Made by a program: the position numbers and the translations under genes. Under the pieces are notes generated by a model, which was not told the origin of the DNA, did no database searches, and saw only the letters and a list, made by a program, of their open reading frames with translations. DNA of 64,000 bases from Pontederia crassipes (taxonomy: Eukaryota; Streptophyta; Magnoliopsida; Commelinales; Pontederiaceae): contig CM060188.1 in NCBI GenBank assembly GCA_030549335.1, positions 65,850,696 to 65,914,695 of the forward strand. The letters are read 5' to 3'. Shown in pieces: positions 47,288-60,051 of the stretch. Within the stretch, counting starts at the first letter, position 1, and every line of letters begins with the position of its first letter.

Positions 47288-50200
47288 GTTTGCCTTATCA
47301 ATTAAAACTATTACAATGGTCTCGAACAGAAAATAAAACTAAAGGATCCAAATTACTAAAGATAGAATAATGTATCAATTAAACATAAGATCATCCCAAC
47401 ATGAAATAAAATAGAGAATACTTCTTAGGAACGTCGATGAATTGTTGTCCGGTCCTCTTCTAGAGTCAATCTTGTAGAAATCTTCTCGGTGAGCCTTCTG
47501 AGTTCATGTTTCCTCTGTAGAAACGAAAACTTTTCCTGTTCAAAATAAGGAAAATCTGTAATTGATTTAGTTCTGAAAATTTGGCCTTGTTAAACTCCGA
47601 AATTTGGATCATAATATGTTTCTAAATCATCCTAGCATCATATAATATGAGTAGGAATCCTTGTGCACTTAAAATTCTTCTAGAAATCCACCCAAATCTC
47701 GAATATGGGGTCTATCACGCCCTATTACATGGTTTTAACGGCTTAAACAGAGTCTGAATCGGGTTAGAAATAGGTTTTCACGGCTTGGTGCATGCTTTTC
47801 ACGGCCTTACAGTGTTAAAACAATGATTTTCATGGCCCGTGAAGGCCTGTTAATGAGTTTCACATCCCTGTCATGGCCCGTTAAAATCCCTTCACGATCC
47901 ATTAAAGTCTACTTTCAGCTTTGGCAGCTTCACTTGTTTTCCACATTTTGACTCCATTTGAACTCCGATTTGAGCGTGGCTTTCTCCGTTGGCTTCGTAA
48001 TTTAATATTATTGCTTCCTAAATAATAAAATATAAAATTTGGTAGATTTTTATTTTTGTAAAATTAATGAAAATAAGCCCATAAAATGATGCATGCTATT
48101 AGAAAATTATTTGAAATTAGATTAAATGTATTACTAAATATATGTTGTATTTTGCATGCATCGAACTACCAAAATATATTTTGTGCATCGTATTCCGGTA
48201 GCAGACACTAAAATATTAATAACTTAATTTATACTTGTTCTTTACAAATGATTCCACTTTTCACAAAATTATAACACGGACCTTTAACTTTACAATAAAT
48301 TACAAATCCCAATTCAGTATTTTCAATTATGATACATTTTAAAATTTTGTCACACTGTTATCCGAGACAGCATGATAGTAGTCTGATGTTTGGATCATAA
48401 CTATTTGTATACATCTTCAAATCATATTAAATTAATTTCTGTAGAAACTAGACTTCGAGAGCTTTCCATCCATATATTATTTATAATTTTTGAATAAGTA
48501 AAACCTATCCAAATAATTATTACAAAAAGGTCACGATTTTAACAGATTATGTAACATAAATCATGAAACCTTCATTCATGAAATCCTTATTTATGCAACC
48601 CTCAATCAAAATCCCTATCAAGAACAATGTGCTCTTGAATCTCTCAATCCAAACAAAACATCATTGAGAGGGGAGAGAGAGGTTTGGATCCCCTTTTACA
48701 TACCTATAACATTGTTTTTCAATGTCAATCCCCTTTCCTTTGTCCATATCCCCCTTTCCCTTGTCCATGTCCTCTTCCTCTCTGCCCTCTTCTTCTTTCT
48801 CATTCTCCTCCTTTTTCCTCCTCCGAGGTTGCAGCCATCACATGGGAGAAATTGCAGACATCACGTGGGAGAAATAAGAAAAAAGAGGAGATGGAGGGTT
48901 TGGGGGGTTTTATAGAGTTTAGCCTAGGATTTTTCTCTAAATGACTTAAATACTCCTATTCAAAAATTGGGGTTGTTACACAAGGGAGCATTGATTATTG
49001 TCGGTAGGTATGAATGATGTCAAGAAAAAAAATCTGTTTGATCTATTTGGAGGTCAATTACTACAATGCTGAAATTTTCTTCTCCTTAGTGCTGGATTAC
49101 ATTTTAACATCTGAAATTAAGTCACTGGCTCGTCGGAGGTCATCCAGGAACAGCTCGTGTAATAGAAATTTAGGTGATCGCAAATAGAACATAAGGACCT
49201 TTTTCTTCTTAAGTGTGGTAGGGATTTGACCTTAATCTATTTCAGCATTAAGGTTGTCATTTTCCTTCTACTCTATTGCCAAGAGAGATCACCAAAATCT
49301 TGTGGACGTCTCTTCCTACACATTTGATTCTCTTTTGTTCAAGGCTGCCGGAAGTAGTTGCTGCCCACCTAATTTCTGGTGAACTCTACTATCATAATAA
49401 ATACATAAACCTTAATCCAATTAGGATTAATGATACTGAGGATGTAAACTAGCAATTTCATTCGTAATATATGAATTGTAGGGTAACCGATTTGATTTGA
49501 ATTTAGCAGAACCAAAGTTAGTTATATTTTTTTTCTTCCATTGCTTATTATGGATAATAATAGGTCATACTCTTACAGAAAAAAGGGGAAAGGATGGTTA
49601 ACTTATATGACCCAATATAATTATGAATAGATGCATACTACAAAACTAGAAGATCAAGTGATCATCTTCATATATTCAATAATCTGATTTATCTATCTAA
49701 TCATGGCAAATAAGAGAGAGAGAGAGAGAGAACAATAACCGAGGCTGAATAGACTAGGGAGGATTAGTTTCAATTACATTCTTACATGCTTCTAAACATG
49801 ATTAGAGGTGTTGCTTGTATTTATATACCGATTTATTGATTAGGACTTTCGCCTTGTGAATTTGGTTTGGACGAGGACGATCTATGTGTTGTCAGCATAA
49901 TCGAGATGAGTGGATTATATGATAATATTAAGCAAAGCTCTAGTAGCTTCCACAATCTTACGCCGATGTAAGACAAGTTTTTTGTTTGGATTTGTATTAA
50001 TTTAAGTGAATTCTTTCCATCATATGTAATGTGTGCTTGTATGCCATTGATATCTAATTTGATTTTTTTCAAATTTATGGTGCTCTCTCGTATTTCTACG
50101 CTTTACGTGGATTTTCAAAATGTGTAGAAATTGAACCATGGATTTGCTTATATGCTAGACCATGAGCATTCATACATCATATTAATTATATCATACAAAA

Positions 50201-51097
50201 ACCACTTTGTAGCGAGATTTTTATTTCATCGAAGCTTGATCAACTCCGAGTGGGTGCGGCAACTATTAAGACCATTCCATGATGACAAATATTAAATCCA
50301 TAGTATAAGTTACACTTTCCTACACAATGACGATATTGTAGTGGTAAATCATTAAGCCCATGGATGGTGGCAACTCCTAGTCCGCACAACAACTTACTTA
50401 GGAATTATATTGGCCATACGCCCTAGGTGAGGAATTCCTCTCTTTACGCTACTTCCTTTGTAGTTAAAGAGAACAACTATTTTGTCATATCATCTCATAC
50501 ATTTTTTTTGGATTTAATGATATGCATGTGGGATATCAATTTTTTGGATCACTTTTATATTCATGTGCCCTCCACTCACTGACCTCATAGTGCTCCCCCC
50601 TCATTTTCTATTCCTTGCAAGTGATGACTGCTAAGTATATTTTAGGAAATTTGTGGTTGGGAGTAGGCTATGTGAGGAAAGAATTAAATACATACTCTTA
50701 GTCATTATTATTTATCTACGGTTAAAAAAACTTTAAAGTATCTTATTTACTGGTCTTGGAAACTTTTGGCAAATGAATTTTGGATCTTGTGACCATAGTG
50801 TCATTTGGTTGGAGAGTTGCATCTTTTTGTTCTACTTGAGGTTGAGCTGAAATGCTCCAATCTTTTATTGCCATGTTATGGACTTTTGTCCATTTTTATC
50901 ATGTGATGAATTATATCTTGATATGTATATTTGGTCGTCCGTATGCAGAGGTCATACCGAAATTTTTGGAAAATTTATGATAGCTTCTTTTTGAATCACA
51001 ACTTTCGCGCTTTATTTATATTCGAATTTTATGATAAATAATATTGTTATTTCCCCCCTCATGACGGCTGGCCATCGAGGTTGGTCATCACAAGCTA

Positions 51098-51110
51098 TGG
51101 TATCCGAGCC
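51098..51110 (+). other. Primer-binding site of chromovirus
   Basis: TGGTATCCGAGCC, one base different from the initiator tRNA-Met site TGGTATCAGAGCC, starting 6 bases after the 5' LTR. Confidence 0.85.
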
Positions 51111-52074
51111 TAGGTTTTAGGTCCAATTCACAGAGTATTGGTAGAGTTGGATAGTATAAGAAGGACATGTGATATATTGCATTATGATATTTTGTTGTGC
51201 TTGCTGTCATCTTATTGGACATCACATTTTGTTCCTTGACATGCATAATTGTATGAGTATTTATTGAATATCTTGCGACTTACGCATGTGGTTATAACAA
51301 GCATGCTGACTCCAAAAAGAAAAAGAGTGCAAAAAATGTTATGGAATGTTTTTTCCTTTACTGATTGTGGTGATTGTATTTTGCGGTGTCACATCATTGC
51401 TTGTCCCTTAGAAAAACAAGGGGGAGATAAAATAGATTTTTATTTACAACCGACATCTGTGGAAAAAAACCAACCATTTCCCAAATTTAAAAAAAAAATG
51501 CTTCTTATTTAATGAATATGGATGACCACCAGTTTGTTGATCATCCCTTTTTACTTCCAAAAAAAAATCTGCTTATGATATAATTTAGCATGAAATGCTA
51601 GACTACATATTTGGTGCTAATGTAAGAATTATATGCAGCATGGCACCAAATAGGCAACAACGAGTTCGTAATGGAGCAGATGGTGCAGGAGGATTCGGTG
51701 TGGGTCAAGGCTTGCAGCAGGCAGGCGAAGCGAATTCTGAACTTGAACAGCTGCGCCATAGCAAAATGTGATGGCAGATGATGTTGTTCTACCTGGGAGT
51801 GTTGATGTGCTAGTGTTGGGTCAAAGTTTTAATGACATATAAAATTATATTTTGGTGAAACAAATCTCGAATGATTAAAGTTGAAATGCTGAAAAAGTTT
51901 AAAGAAAAACGGATAACTTTATACACTACACTTTGATTAAATAATTGTCACTAATCTCATTAGTTTTGGATGAATGTGAAATGATCAAATTTGTAGAGAA
52001 TTCTGTTAGCCTTACATAGACTCTGAGATCATCTAATTTTGATAACTGTGCAAAAAATTATGCTCAAAATAGTG

Positions 52075-52320
52075 CAGGTCGGTCAACTCGCCGATCGAAG
52101 CAAACTAGACCGATCGAGATGATACCGGTCGACTGAATAGAAGATGCCGGTCGACCGACAAATACTGAACCTGCTCCAGACGACGTTGAGCCGATACCGG
52201 TAAATGTATCAGTCGATGGACCGGTCGACCGATCAAGCGCAGAAGTTGAAAAAAACGTGCAACGGTCACATAGACCGCTCGACTGGTCCAAAAGTGCGGT
52301 CGACCGGCCTCCGAGTCAAA
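52075..52320. repeat. GGTCGACCGG palindrome cluster in copia solo LTR
   Basis: Contains ACCGGTCGACTGAA, GCCGGTCGACCGAC, GGACCGGTCGACCGATC and GCGGTCGACCGGCC among others, immediately upstream of the TATA box. Counterpart of the 5710-5990 array, but with different spacing. Confidence 0.75.
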
Positions 52321-52394
52321 TGAACAGTAACGGTCAAATTTGAAGCAGAAATTTGTGGAACAATTTTTGGATGAATTTTCCACACACTGAAGGC

Positions 52395-52401
52395 TATAAA
52401 A
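52395..52401 (+). promoter_or_regulatory. TATA box of copia solo LTR
   Basis: GGCTATAAAAGGAGTGCCAA, conserved with 6075. Confidence 0.65.
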
Positions 52402-55400
52402 GGAGTGCCAAAGCTAGAAGCAAAAGCACTCATTCACTCATTGAAGAAAAACTTCAAGTTATCAAAGAGAGATCATTTCTTGAAGTTTTCATTTTATAGC
52501 TTTCTCTTCTTTCTCTCTTCTCTTCTTTTGAGCATAGAATTGTAAAAGAGAGAAACACTTTTGTTCGAAAAAATAGAGAGAGCTCCTATGTAAAAGAGGT
52601 TCTAAATCTTACCTCTTGAGCGAGAGAAATAGATTAGTTTCCTAGGAAGAGAGGTTGCCTTGTCTCTCGAAGCGGAGAAAAGATGGTTGATGTAAAGGGC
52701 TTTCTTCCTTGCTCTATTTGGAACAAAGAAAGTGATTAGTGGAATCTCCGACGGTCTCGAGGTCGAGAAGTCAGAGCGGAGACGTAGGCCAAGGTGTGGC
52801 CGAACCTCATCAACAACCATCGTGTGTTTGCGTTTGATTTTCTCTCTCTCTCTCTCCCTCTAATATTGAATTTATGATCTGAATTGTAAAAGATTTAAGA
52901 ATCGATTTTAAGCTTCCGCAATGGGTTTTGTGAACTCGACATTTTCGAATTGAACACCAATTCACCCCCTCCCCCCTCTCTTGGTGTCCTTTGGGATCCT
53001 ATAGCTAGTTCAGAGAATCAAGAGCAATGGTGTCGAAGAGTTTGAAGGTGAACAGAATCCTAAGAAAGCGGAGGCCTGGATGAAAAGGCTTGAACGTGTG
53101 TTCAAGATGATGAACTTGAATGACCTGAGGAAAATGACTTGCATTGAATTTCTGATGGCTGATTGTGCATTGACTTGGTGGGAGGACCTTTATGAAACTT
53201 TTGGACCTACTTGGACTTGGGCAGATTTCAAAGAAGAATTTGAGGAACATTATATTCCTATCTCTCATCATGAGAAGCAAAAGAAAGAGTTCGTTCACCT
53301 GAGATAGGGGGAGGACTTTGTGGCTACTTTTATCACCAAGTTTGAGGAGTTGTGCTAGTACTCTATAGGTATGGCTTATTCTGACCAAGACAAGAAGATC
53401 GTCTTCATTGAGAAGTTGTCTTTTCAAGTTTGCGAACAAATGGGCGTGATGAATTGTGCTATCTATGCAAAATCTAAAGAAGTAGCCCTTAAAGCGGAGA
53501 GCCTAATCGAGGAGCGAAGGTGACGCGCAAAATTTCATAATAAAAGATTTAGTGATAGGGGTCCAAGAAATTTCAATCCCAAGAGAATGAGACGAGATGG
53601 ACATCCTCAACCATTGTGGTGGGGACCAGCCCCAAGCACTATGGTGCGTACTGGAGGACAAGGTGGGACTAGGGTTCCACATGGATAGATGCAGGTTTGA
53701 AGGTGGCATGTCCACATGTTTCTCCTACGGTGAAAAGGGTCACAAGAGGCCAGATTGTCCCATGAAATCAGCCGTTGTTTCTCACGAGGTGGACATCAAG
53801 CTGCCCCTGCACATCGACAAATGCCTGCTGCTGGAAGGAGTGTCATCAACACTACACAAAACAAAGGCAAGAGTGTAGCAGGACCTTCTAGAGGACCACG
53901 AGTTGGATTACCAAGGATACATGCAACGACGCGTGATGAGGCCACCGCTAGTCCTAAGGTGGTTACAGGTTCGATCTTCATTGCTCAAAGATGTGTTACT
54001 GCTCTCTTTGACCTTGGTGCTTCTTACTCGTTTGTTTCATATGCATGTTCCTCATTTTTTTACCAGTGAACCTTCTGAATTAGCTGCTGCCTTATCTATT
54101 TATTTTCCTTCAGGTGATACTCTATCTGCTAGCAAACTATATAGGAATTGTGTGCTTGTGATATGTGGGAAGAAGTTTGCTGTTGATTTGATCGTTATTG
54201 ATATTCATGAGTTCGACTTGATACTGGGGATGGACCAGTTATCTACTTATGAAGCCATGATAGAATGTCATGCCAAAAGGGTAATTCTGAAATTACCTTT
54301 CGGAAAGGAAGTAATATTCCAAGGTGATAGGAGAAGTTTCCCTTCTTATGTGATCTCCACAACGGTAGCGAGAATGATGCTACTAAAGGGATGTTGTGCA
54401 TATTTAGCACATATCCATGACCTAAATAAACAACCACTCCAATAGGAGATGTGCCGGTGATTCGGGAATTTCCTGATGTGTTTCCTCAAGAACTACTAGG
54501 CTTACCTCCCAAGAGGGAAATTGACTTTGAAATAGAGTTGATTCCAGGCGCAACTGCTATTTCCATTTCACCATATAGGATGGCACCAGGGGAGTTAGAG
54601 GAGTTGACAAAGCAATTGCAGGAGCTATTAGACCTTGGTTTCATTAGACCAAGTGTATCACCTTGGGGAGCTCTTATACTCTTTGTGAAAAAGAAAGATG
54701 ACACTATGAGAATGTGCATACAAGGTAACGATCAAAAATAAATATCTGTTACCTAGGATTGACAATCTCTTTGATCAACTACGTGGGGGCAAAGATGTTT
54801 TCAAAAATAGATCTGCGATCTGGATACCATCAGTTTCTGATCAAAGATGATGACGTGAAGAAAACAACATTTCGCACTCGATATGGACATTACAAATTTT
54901 TAGTATGCCATTTGGCCTTATGAATGTACCAGCCGCATTCATGGATTTAATGAATAGAGTCTTTCAAGATTATCTGGATGTTTTTGTCATTGTTTTCATT
55001 GATGACATTCACAGAGATGCATGAGGTGCATTTGCGATCAGTCCTAGAGACACTGCGAAAGAATAAGTTGTATGCTAAATTTTTAAAGTGTGAGTTTTGG
55101 ATAGATAGAGTGGTATTCCTTGGACTTGTAATAATTGCATATTGGGGTAATGGTCGATCCATCCAAGATAGAGTCCATGATGAAGTGGGAAGCACCGAGA
55201 AATGCCAAAGAGGTGCGAAGCTTTCTTGGCCTTGCTAGTTATTACAGGATATCTGTGCAAGGTTTTTCCGCTATCATAGGACCACTTACACAGTTGCTGA
55301 GAAAGAATGCAAAATTCATTTGGACAGATAAGTGCAAAAGTAGTTTCCAAGAGTTAAAGAACCAACTAGTGTCTGCATCGATTCTAACCTTGCCTGAAGG

Positions 55401-57318
55401 TAGAGAAAACTTTGTAGTGTATAGTGATGCCTCGCTACAGGGACTTGGTTGTGTTCTTATGTAGAATGGAAAGGTGATTGCCTATGCCTCAAGAAAGCTA
55501 AAACCACACATGAGGTTAATTACCCCACTCGTGATGTAGAATTGGCAGCCATCGTGTTTGCGTTAAAAATTTGGAGGCACTATTTGTATGGTGAACATGT
55601 ACAAATATTCACAGACCCTAAGAGCTTGAGGAACTTAGAGACGCATAAAGAGCTTAACCTGAGACAACTCAAATGGATGGAATTCATCAAAGATTATGAT
55701 TTGACCTTGGAATATCACTCAGGAAAAGTGAATGTAGTAGCTGATGCAAGCTGAAAGTTTAGGGACGGGGTGACACCAGATAATTTAGGCAAGATTTCAC
55801 CAGTTGAGGATCTCACCACCATGATCTTCAACTTCAAGATTGACAACAATGGACGTTTGTTGTGCAATCTTCGAGTTAGACTGATACTACTAAGAGGCTC
55901 GAAAAGTAGACATTGATACTTGATGATTTTGGATCAACTAAGGGCTGGTGCTAGTGAGAAGTCTAGAGTTCATGAAGATGGAACCTTCATGCTGCAAGAT
56001 AGGTTATATGTGCCCCGCGCATATGACTTACAAGAGGAGATCATGGAGGAGAGTCACAATTCAGCATATGCATTACACCCAAGATCCACGAAAATGTATA
56101 GAAATTTTCGTGAGACATACTATTGGCCTGGGATGAGAGAGGACATTGTCGTGGCCCATTTATGCCAACAAGTGAAGGCCGGACACTTGAGCCCAGTGGC
56201 CAAGCTCCTATGCCAATTCCCAAGTGGAAATGAGAAGATATCAATATGGACTTTGTGTCAGGATTTCCAGTCACTCAAAAGGGACATAATGCAATATGGG
56301 TAATTGTGGACAGATTGACAAAGTCGGCACACTTTTTGCCAATTAAAATTACTTTTTCATTAGATAGGTTGGCACGATTATTCATTGACGAAATAGTACG
56401 TTTACATGGTGTGCCGGTATCTATAGTCTCTGACAGAGATTCCAGATTTACTTCTAGATTTTGGAAGAGGGTACACGAGTCGTTAGGAGCTAAGCTCAAA
56501 TTTAGTACAATATTTCACCCACAAATGGATGATGAGGCAGAAAGAACCATTCAGATCTCGGAAGACATGTTGTAGGCTAGTGCCATAGATTTTGGTGACA
56601 ATTGGGATGATAGTCTACACTTAGTAGAGTTTGCATATAATAATAGCTACTAGTCAATTATCAAAATGGCACCGTACAAAGCACTTTATGGTAGGAGATG
56701 TCGCTCTCCAGTGTGCTAGGATATAGAAGGCACCAGATTGCTGTCAGAGTTAGAGTTGGTTCAACAGACAGTCAAGAAAGTGGATCTGATTAGGAAAAAC
56801 ATTAAGGTTGCACAAGAGAGACAAAAGAAGCTTGCTGATAAGTCTCGACGAGAGCGGGAGTATTCAGTAGGTGACAAAGTGTTCATTAAAATTTCACCTT
56901 GGAAAGGCATCTTCGATTTGGGAAGAAAGGAAAGCTCATGCCTCGATTCATCAGACCTCGATTCACCATGGCATATCGCTTAGCTTTACCACTGGCTTTA
57001 GCAAAGATCCATAATATATTTCATATTTCTATGCTTCGCAAGAGCTTATTGAGAGACGATCAACAAGTTGAGAGCAGCCGATTGAAGTACAAAAAGATCT
57101 AACCTATCATGAGGAGCCAATACAAATATTGGCACGTGAGGTGCGTTAGTTGCGCAGACAATAAATTCCAATGGTCAAGGTTCTACGAAAAAATCATAGT
57201 GAAAGAGAAGCCACCTGTGAACTAGAAGAGGACATGCTCAAGAAATATCCATACTTGTTCTGAAATTACATGTTAGTTCTAATTTTGAGGATGAAAATTT
57301 TCTTTTGGGTGTAGTAAT

Positions 57319-60046
57319 TGTAAAACCCAGACCCTCTTATATAGCCTATAAAAAAGGAAAAAAAATAGTAATAAGGAAACCTTTCAAATTATAGGGCATT
57401 TATATACGGAAAACATAAATTGAGGAATAAAAATTAAATAAAGAAAGACCAATAAGGATTTGACATGTGGCAACGGCAATAAAAAAATCCCTCTTTCTTT
57501 CCTTCTCTCTTCTCCCTCTTCCCTTCTCCCTCATGATTCTTGTTTTCTTTTGTATGCCTGCAAACCACAAAACCCCAAATCACTGCTGCTCTTCTCTTCC
57601 TTGCTGTCGGATCATCATCCGCCGGAAGGCTAACACGAAACTTGACATTCTCATCCGGTAGTGTCTATAATCTCTGAAATTTTTTTATTTTTGATCTGCT
57701 GAATAAGAAATTTGGATGGACATTGATTCAGGCTTTAGATACTCTAAGGTTGGTTTCTTTTCATCTTTGCAACCCCCCTAAGTCTCCTATTCCTACATGT
57801 CTTCTTCTTCACCAAATGAGCCTCCTGCAAACTGCAGCCAACCCCCCTCCTCCCTCCCCCCCCCCCCCCCCCCCTCTCTCTTTTTGCTGCCAGAATCACA
57901 TCATCGGAAGGTCAAGGGAGCATTGATTCTTGTCGGTAGGTATGAACGATGTCTAGAAAAAAAAATCTGTTTGATCTATTTGGAGGTCAAATACTGCAAT
58001 GCTGAAATTTTCTTCTCTTTAGTGCTGGATTACGTTTTCACATCTGAAATCAAGTTGTTGGCTCATCGGAGGTCGTCCAAGAGCAGCTCATGTAATAGAA
58101 ATTTAGGTGAGCAAATAGAATATAAGGACCTTTTTTCTTGTTAAGTATGGCAGGGATTTGACCTTAATATGTTTTAGCATTAAGGCTGTCATTTTCCTTC
58201 TACTCTATTGCCAAGAGAGATCACCGAAATCTTGTGGCCGTCTCTTCCTACACATTTGATTTCTTTTGTCAAGGCTGCCGGAAGTAGTTGCTGCCCACCT
58301 AATTTCTGGTGAGCTCTACTATCATAATAAATACATAAACCTTAATCCCATTAGGATTAATGATACTGAGGATGTAAACTAGCAATTTCATTCGGAATAT
58401 ATGAATAGTAGGGTGACCGATTTGATTTGAATATAGCAGAACCAAAGTTAGTTATATTTTTTTTCTCCATTGCTTATTATGGATAATAATAGGCCATACT
58501 CTTACGAAAAAAAAGGGGAAAGGATGGTTAACTGAAATGACCCAATATAATTATGAATAGATGCATACTACAAAACTAGAAGATCAAGTGATCGTCTTCA
58601 TATATTCGATAATCTGACTTATCTATCTAATCATGGCAAATAATAGAGAGAGAGAGAACAATAACTGAGGCTGAATAAACTAGGGAGGATTAGTTTCAAT
58701 TACATTCTTACATGCTTCTAAACATGATTAGAGGTGTTGCTTGTATTTATATACCGATTTATTGATTAGGCCTTTCGCCTTGCGAATTTGGTTTGGACGA
58801 GGACGATCTGTGTGTTGTCAGCATAACCGAGATGAGTGGATTATATGATAATATTAAGCAAAGCTCTAGTAGCTTCCACAATCTTACGCCGATGTAAGAC
58901 AAGTTTTTTGTTTGGATTTGTATTAATTTAAGTGAATTCTTTCCATCATATGTAATGTGTGCTTGTATGCCATTGATATCTAATTTGATTTTTTTTCAAA
59001 TTTATGGTGCTCTCTCGTATTTCTACGCTTTACATGGATTTTCAAAATGTGTAGAAATTGAACCATGGATTTGCTTATATGCTAGACCATGAGCATTCAT
59101 ACATCATATTAATTATATCATACAAAAACCACTTTGTAGCGAGATTTTTATTTCATCGAAGCTTGATCAACTCCGAGTGGGTGCGGCAACTATTAAGACC
59201 ATTCCATGATGACAAATATTAAATCCATAGTATAAGTTACACTTTCCTACACAAGGACGATATTGTAGTGGTAAATCATTAAGCCCATGGATGGTGGCAA
59301 CTCCTAGTCCGCACAACAACTTACTTAGGAATTATATTGGCCATACGCCCTAGGTGACGAATTTCTCTCTTTACGCTACTTCCTTTGTAGTTAAAGAGAA
59401 CAACTATTTTGTCATATCATCTCATACATTTTTTTTGGATTTAATGATATGCATGTGGGATATCAGTTTTTTGGATTTCTTTTATATTCATGTGCCAGGA
59501 CTAACTGAGCTCATAGTGTGCAACCCTCATTTTCTATTCCTTGCAGATGATGACTGCTAAGTATATTTTAAGAAATTCATGGTTGAGAGTAGGCTGTGTG
59601 AGGAAGGAATTATATATATACTCTCGGTCCTTATTATTTATCTATGGCTAAAAAAACTGTAAATGTATCTTATTTTCTAGTCTTGGAAACTTTTGGTAAA
59701 TGAATTTTGGATCTTGTGACCATAGTGTCATTTGGTTGGAGAGTTGCATCTTTTTGTTCTACTTGAGGTTAAGCTGAAATGCTCCAATATTTTATTGTCA
59801 TGTTATGAACTTTTGTCCCTTTTTATCATATGATGAATTATATCTTGATATGGATATTTGGTATGTACATGTGCCATTTTGGCCATTATCCTCCGTATGC
59901 AGAGATCATGTCAAAATTTTTGGAAAATTTATGATAGCTTCTATTTGAATCACAACTTCTGTGCTTTATTTATATTCGAATTTTATGATAAATAGTATTA
60001 TTATTCCACCTCTCGTGACGGCTGGCCGTCGAGGTTGATCGTCACA
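57319..60046 (+). repeat. 3' LTR of the chromovirus
   Basis: 2728 bp from TGTAAAACCCAGACCCTC to GATCGTCACA. The preceding AAAATTTTCTTTTGGGTGTA is the likely polypurine-tract region, degraded. A C-run of about 19 bases at 57856-57874 is an expansion not seen in the 5' LTR. Confidence 0.92.
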
Positions 60047-60051
60047 GGACA

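Larger units (their letters stand above)
44988..48167 (-). mobile_element. Athila-type 5' LTR with primer-binding site, family A2, minus orientation
   Basis: Minus-strand LTR from TCGATGCATGCAAAATACAA (right, 48167) to the end at 45028, followed on the minus strand by AGTTTTTGGCACCGTTGTCG (45027-45003), a near-perfect Athila-type tRNA-Asp primer-binding site, and about 15 bases of internal region before G3 sequence resumes. It contains the A1 solo LTR at 45730-47287. CACGGCCCGTGAAGG dyads lie at about 47690-47910. The left limit is approximate. Confidence 0.75.
41335..48980 (-). mobile_element. G3-family gypsy LTR, copy B, with two nested Athila-type insertions
   Basis: Inserted in the chromovirus 5' LTR with TSD CAAGG. 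The right end GGGGTTGTTACA and minus-strand start TGTAACAACCCC match G3. Segments 41370-41895, 44083-44985 and 48168-48980 align in order with copy A (14942-18562). It is split by A2 LTRs at 41896-44082 and about 44988-48167. The left terminus TTTAACAAACC no longer shows TG. Confidence 0.85.
40766..51092 (+). repeat. 5' LTR of the chromovirus, split by nested G3 LTR
   Basis: 40766-41334 plus 48981-51092 align continuously with the 3' LTR (57319-60046). The insertion duplicated CAAGG (41330-41334 and 48981-48985). The LTR ends TTGGTCATCACA just before the primer-binding site. Confidence 0.92.
51814..53003 (+). mobile_element. Solo Ty1/copia LTR (family C1) inside gag
   Basis: 1190 bp from TGTTGGGTCAAAG to GGGATCCTATA, flanked by the perfect TSD GCTAG (51809-51813 and 53004-53008). 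A TATA box is at 52395. ACCGGTCGACCGAT-type palindromes fill about 52075-52320, upstream of it. The 3' end AATTCACCCCCTC...TTGGTGTCC is of Sirevirus type. The terminal CA is mutated to TA. Confidence 0.9.
51640..57264 (+). pseudogene. Chromovirus gag-pol polyprotein, inactivated
   Basis: Gag starts at 51640 (MAPNRQQRVRNGADG) and is split by the copia LTR at 51814-53003. Gag then resumes (ALTWWEDLYETFGPTWTWAD) with stops at about 53305 and 53357. The zinc knuckle at 53717-53758 reads CFSYGEKGHKRPDC, so its second Cys is Tyr. The protease site at about 54010 is DLGAS rather than D(S/T)GAS. RT has FPDVFP and [12 protein letters not shown], then a frameshift near 54740, [10 protein letters not shown] (Asp at 54810-54812) and FIDD at 55001-55006, followed by more stops. 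RNase H covers 55390-55760 ([16 protein letters not shown]). The integrase zinc-binding region is decayed, while the core at 56246-56575 keeps DFVSG, VSDRDSRF and a later Glu. A decayed chromodomain-like tail (LTYHEEPIQILAREVR) follows, ending KKYPYLF at 57264. The domain order is that of Tekay/Del chromoviruses. Confidence 0.92.
40766..60046 (+). mobile_element. Tekay/Del-type Ty3/gypsy chromovirus with nested insertions
   Basis: Flanked by a perfect 5-bp TSD GGACA (40761-40765 and 60047-60051). The 5' LTR (40766-51092, split by a 7.6-kb insertion) and 3' LTR (57319-60046) both run from TGTAAAACCCAGACCC to a CACA end, and are about 2.68 and 2.73 kb without the insertion. They are highly similar, differing by scattered substitutions and small indels. 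The internal region contains a tRNA-Met primer-binding site, gag, protease, RT, RNase H, integrase and a C-terminal chromodomain-like region, interrupted by a copia solo LTR. Removing the nested insertions leaves an element of roughly 10.4 kb. Multiple stops and frameshifts make it inactive. Confidence 0.93.

Noticed and set aside
52602..52820. Minus-strand 72-residue frame in the copia LTR
   Set aside because: Lies entirely in the leader part of a solo LTR; the equivalent region in other copies does not keep it.
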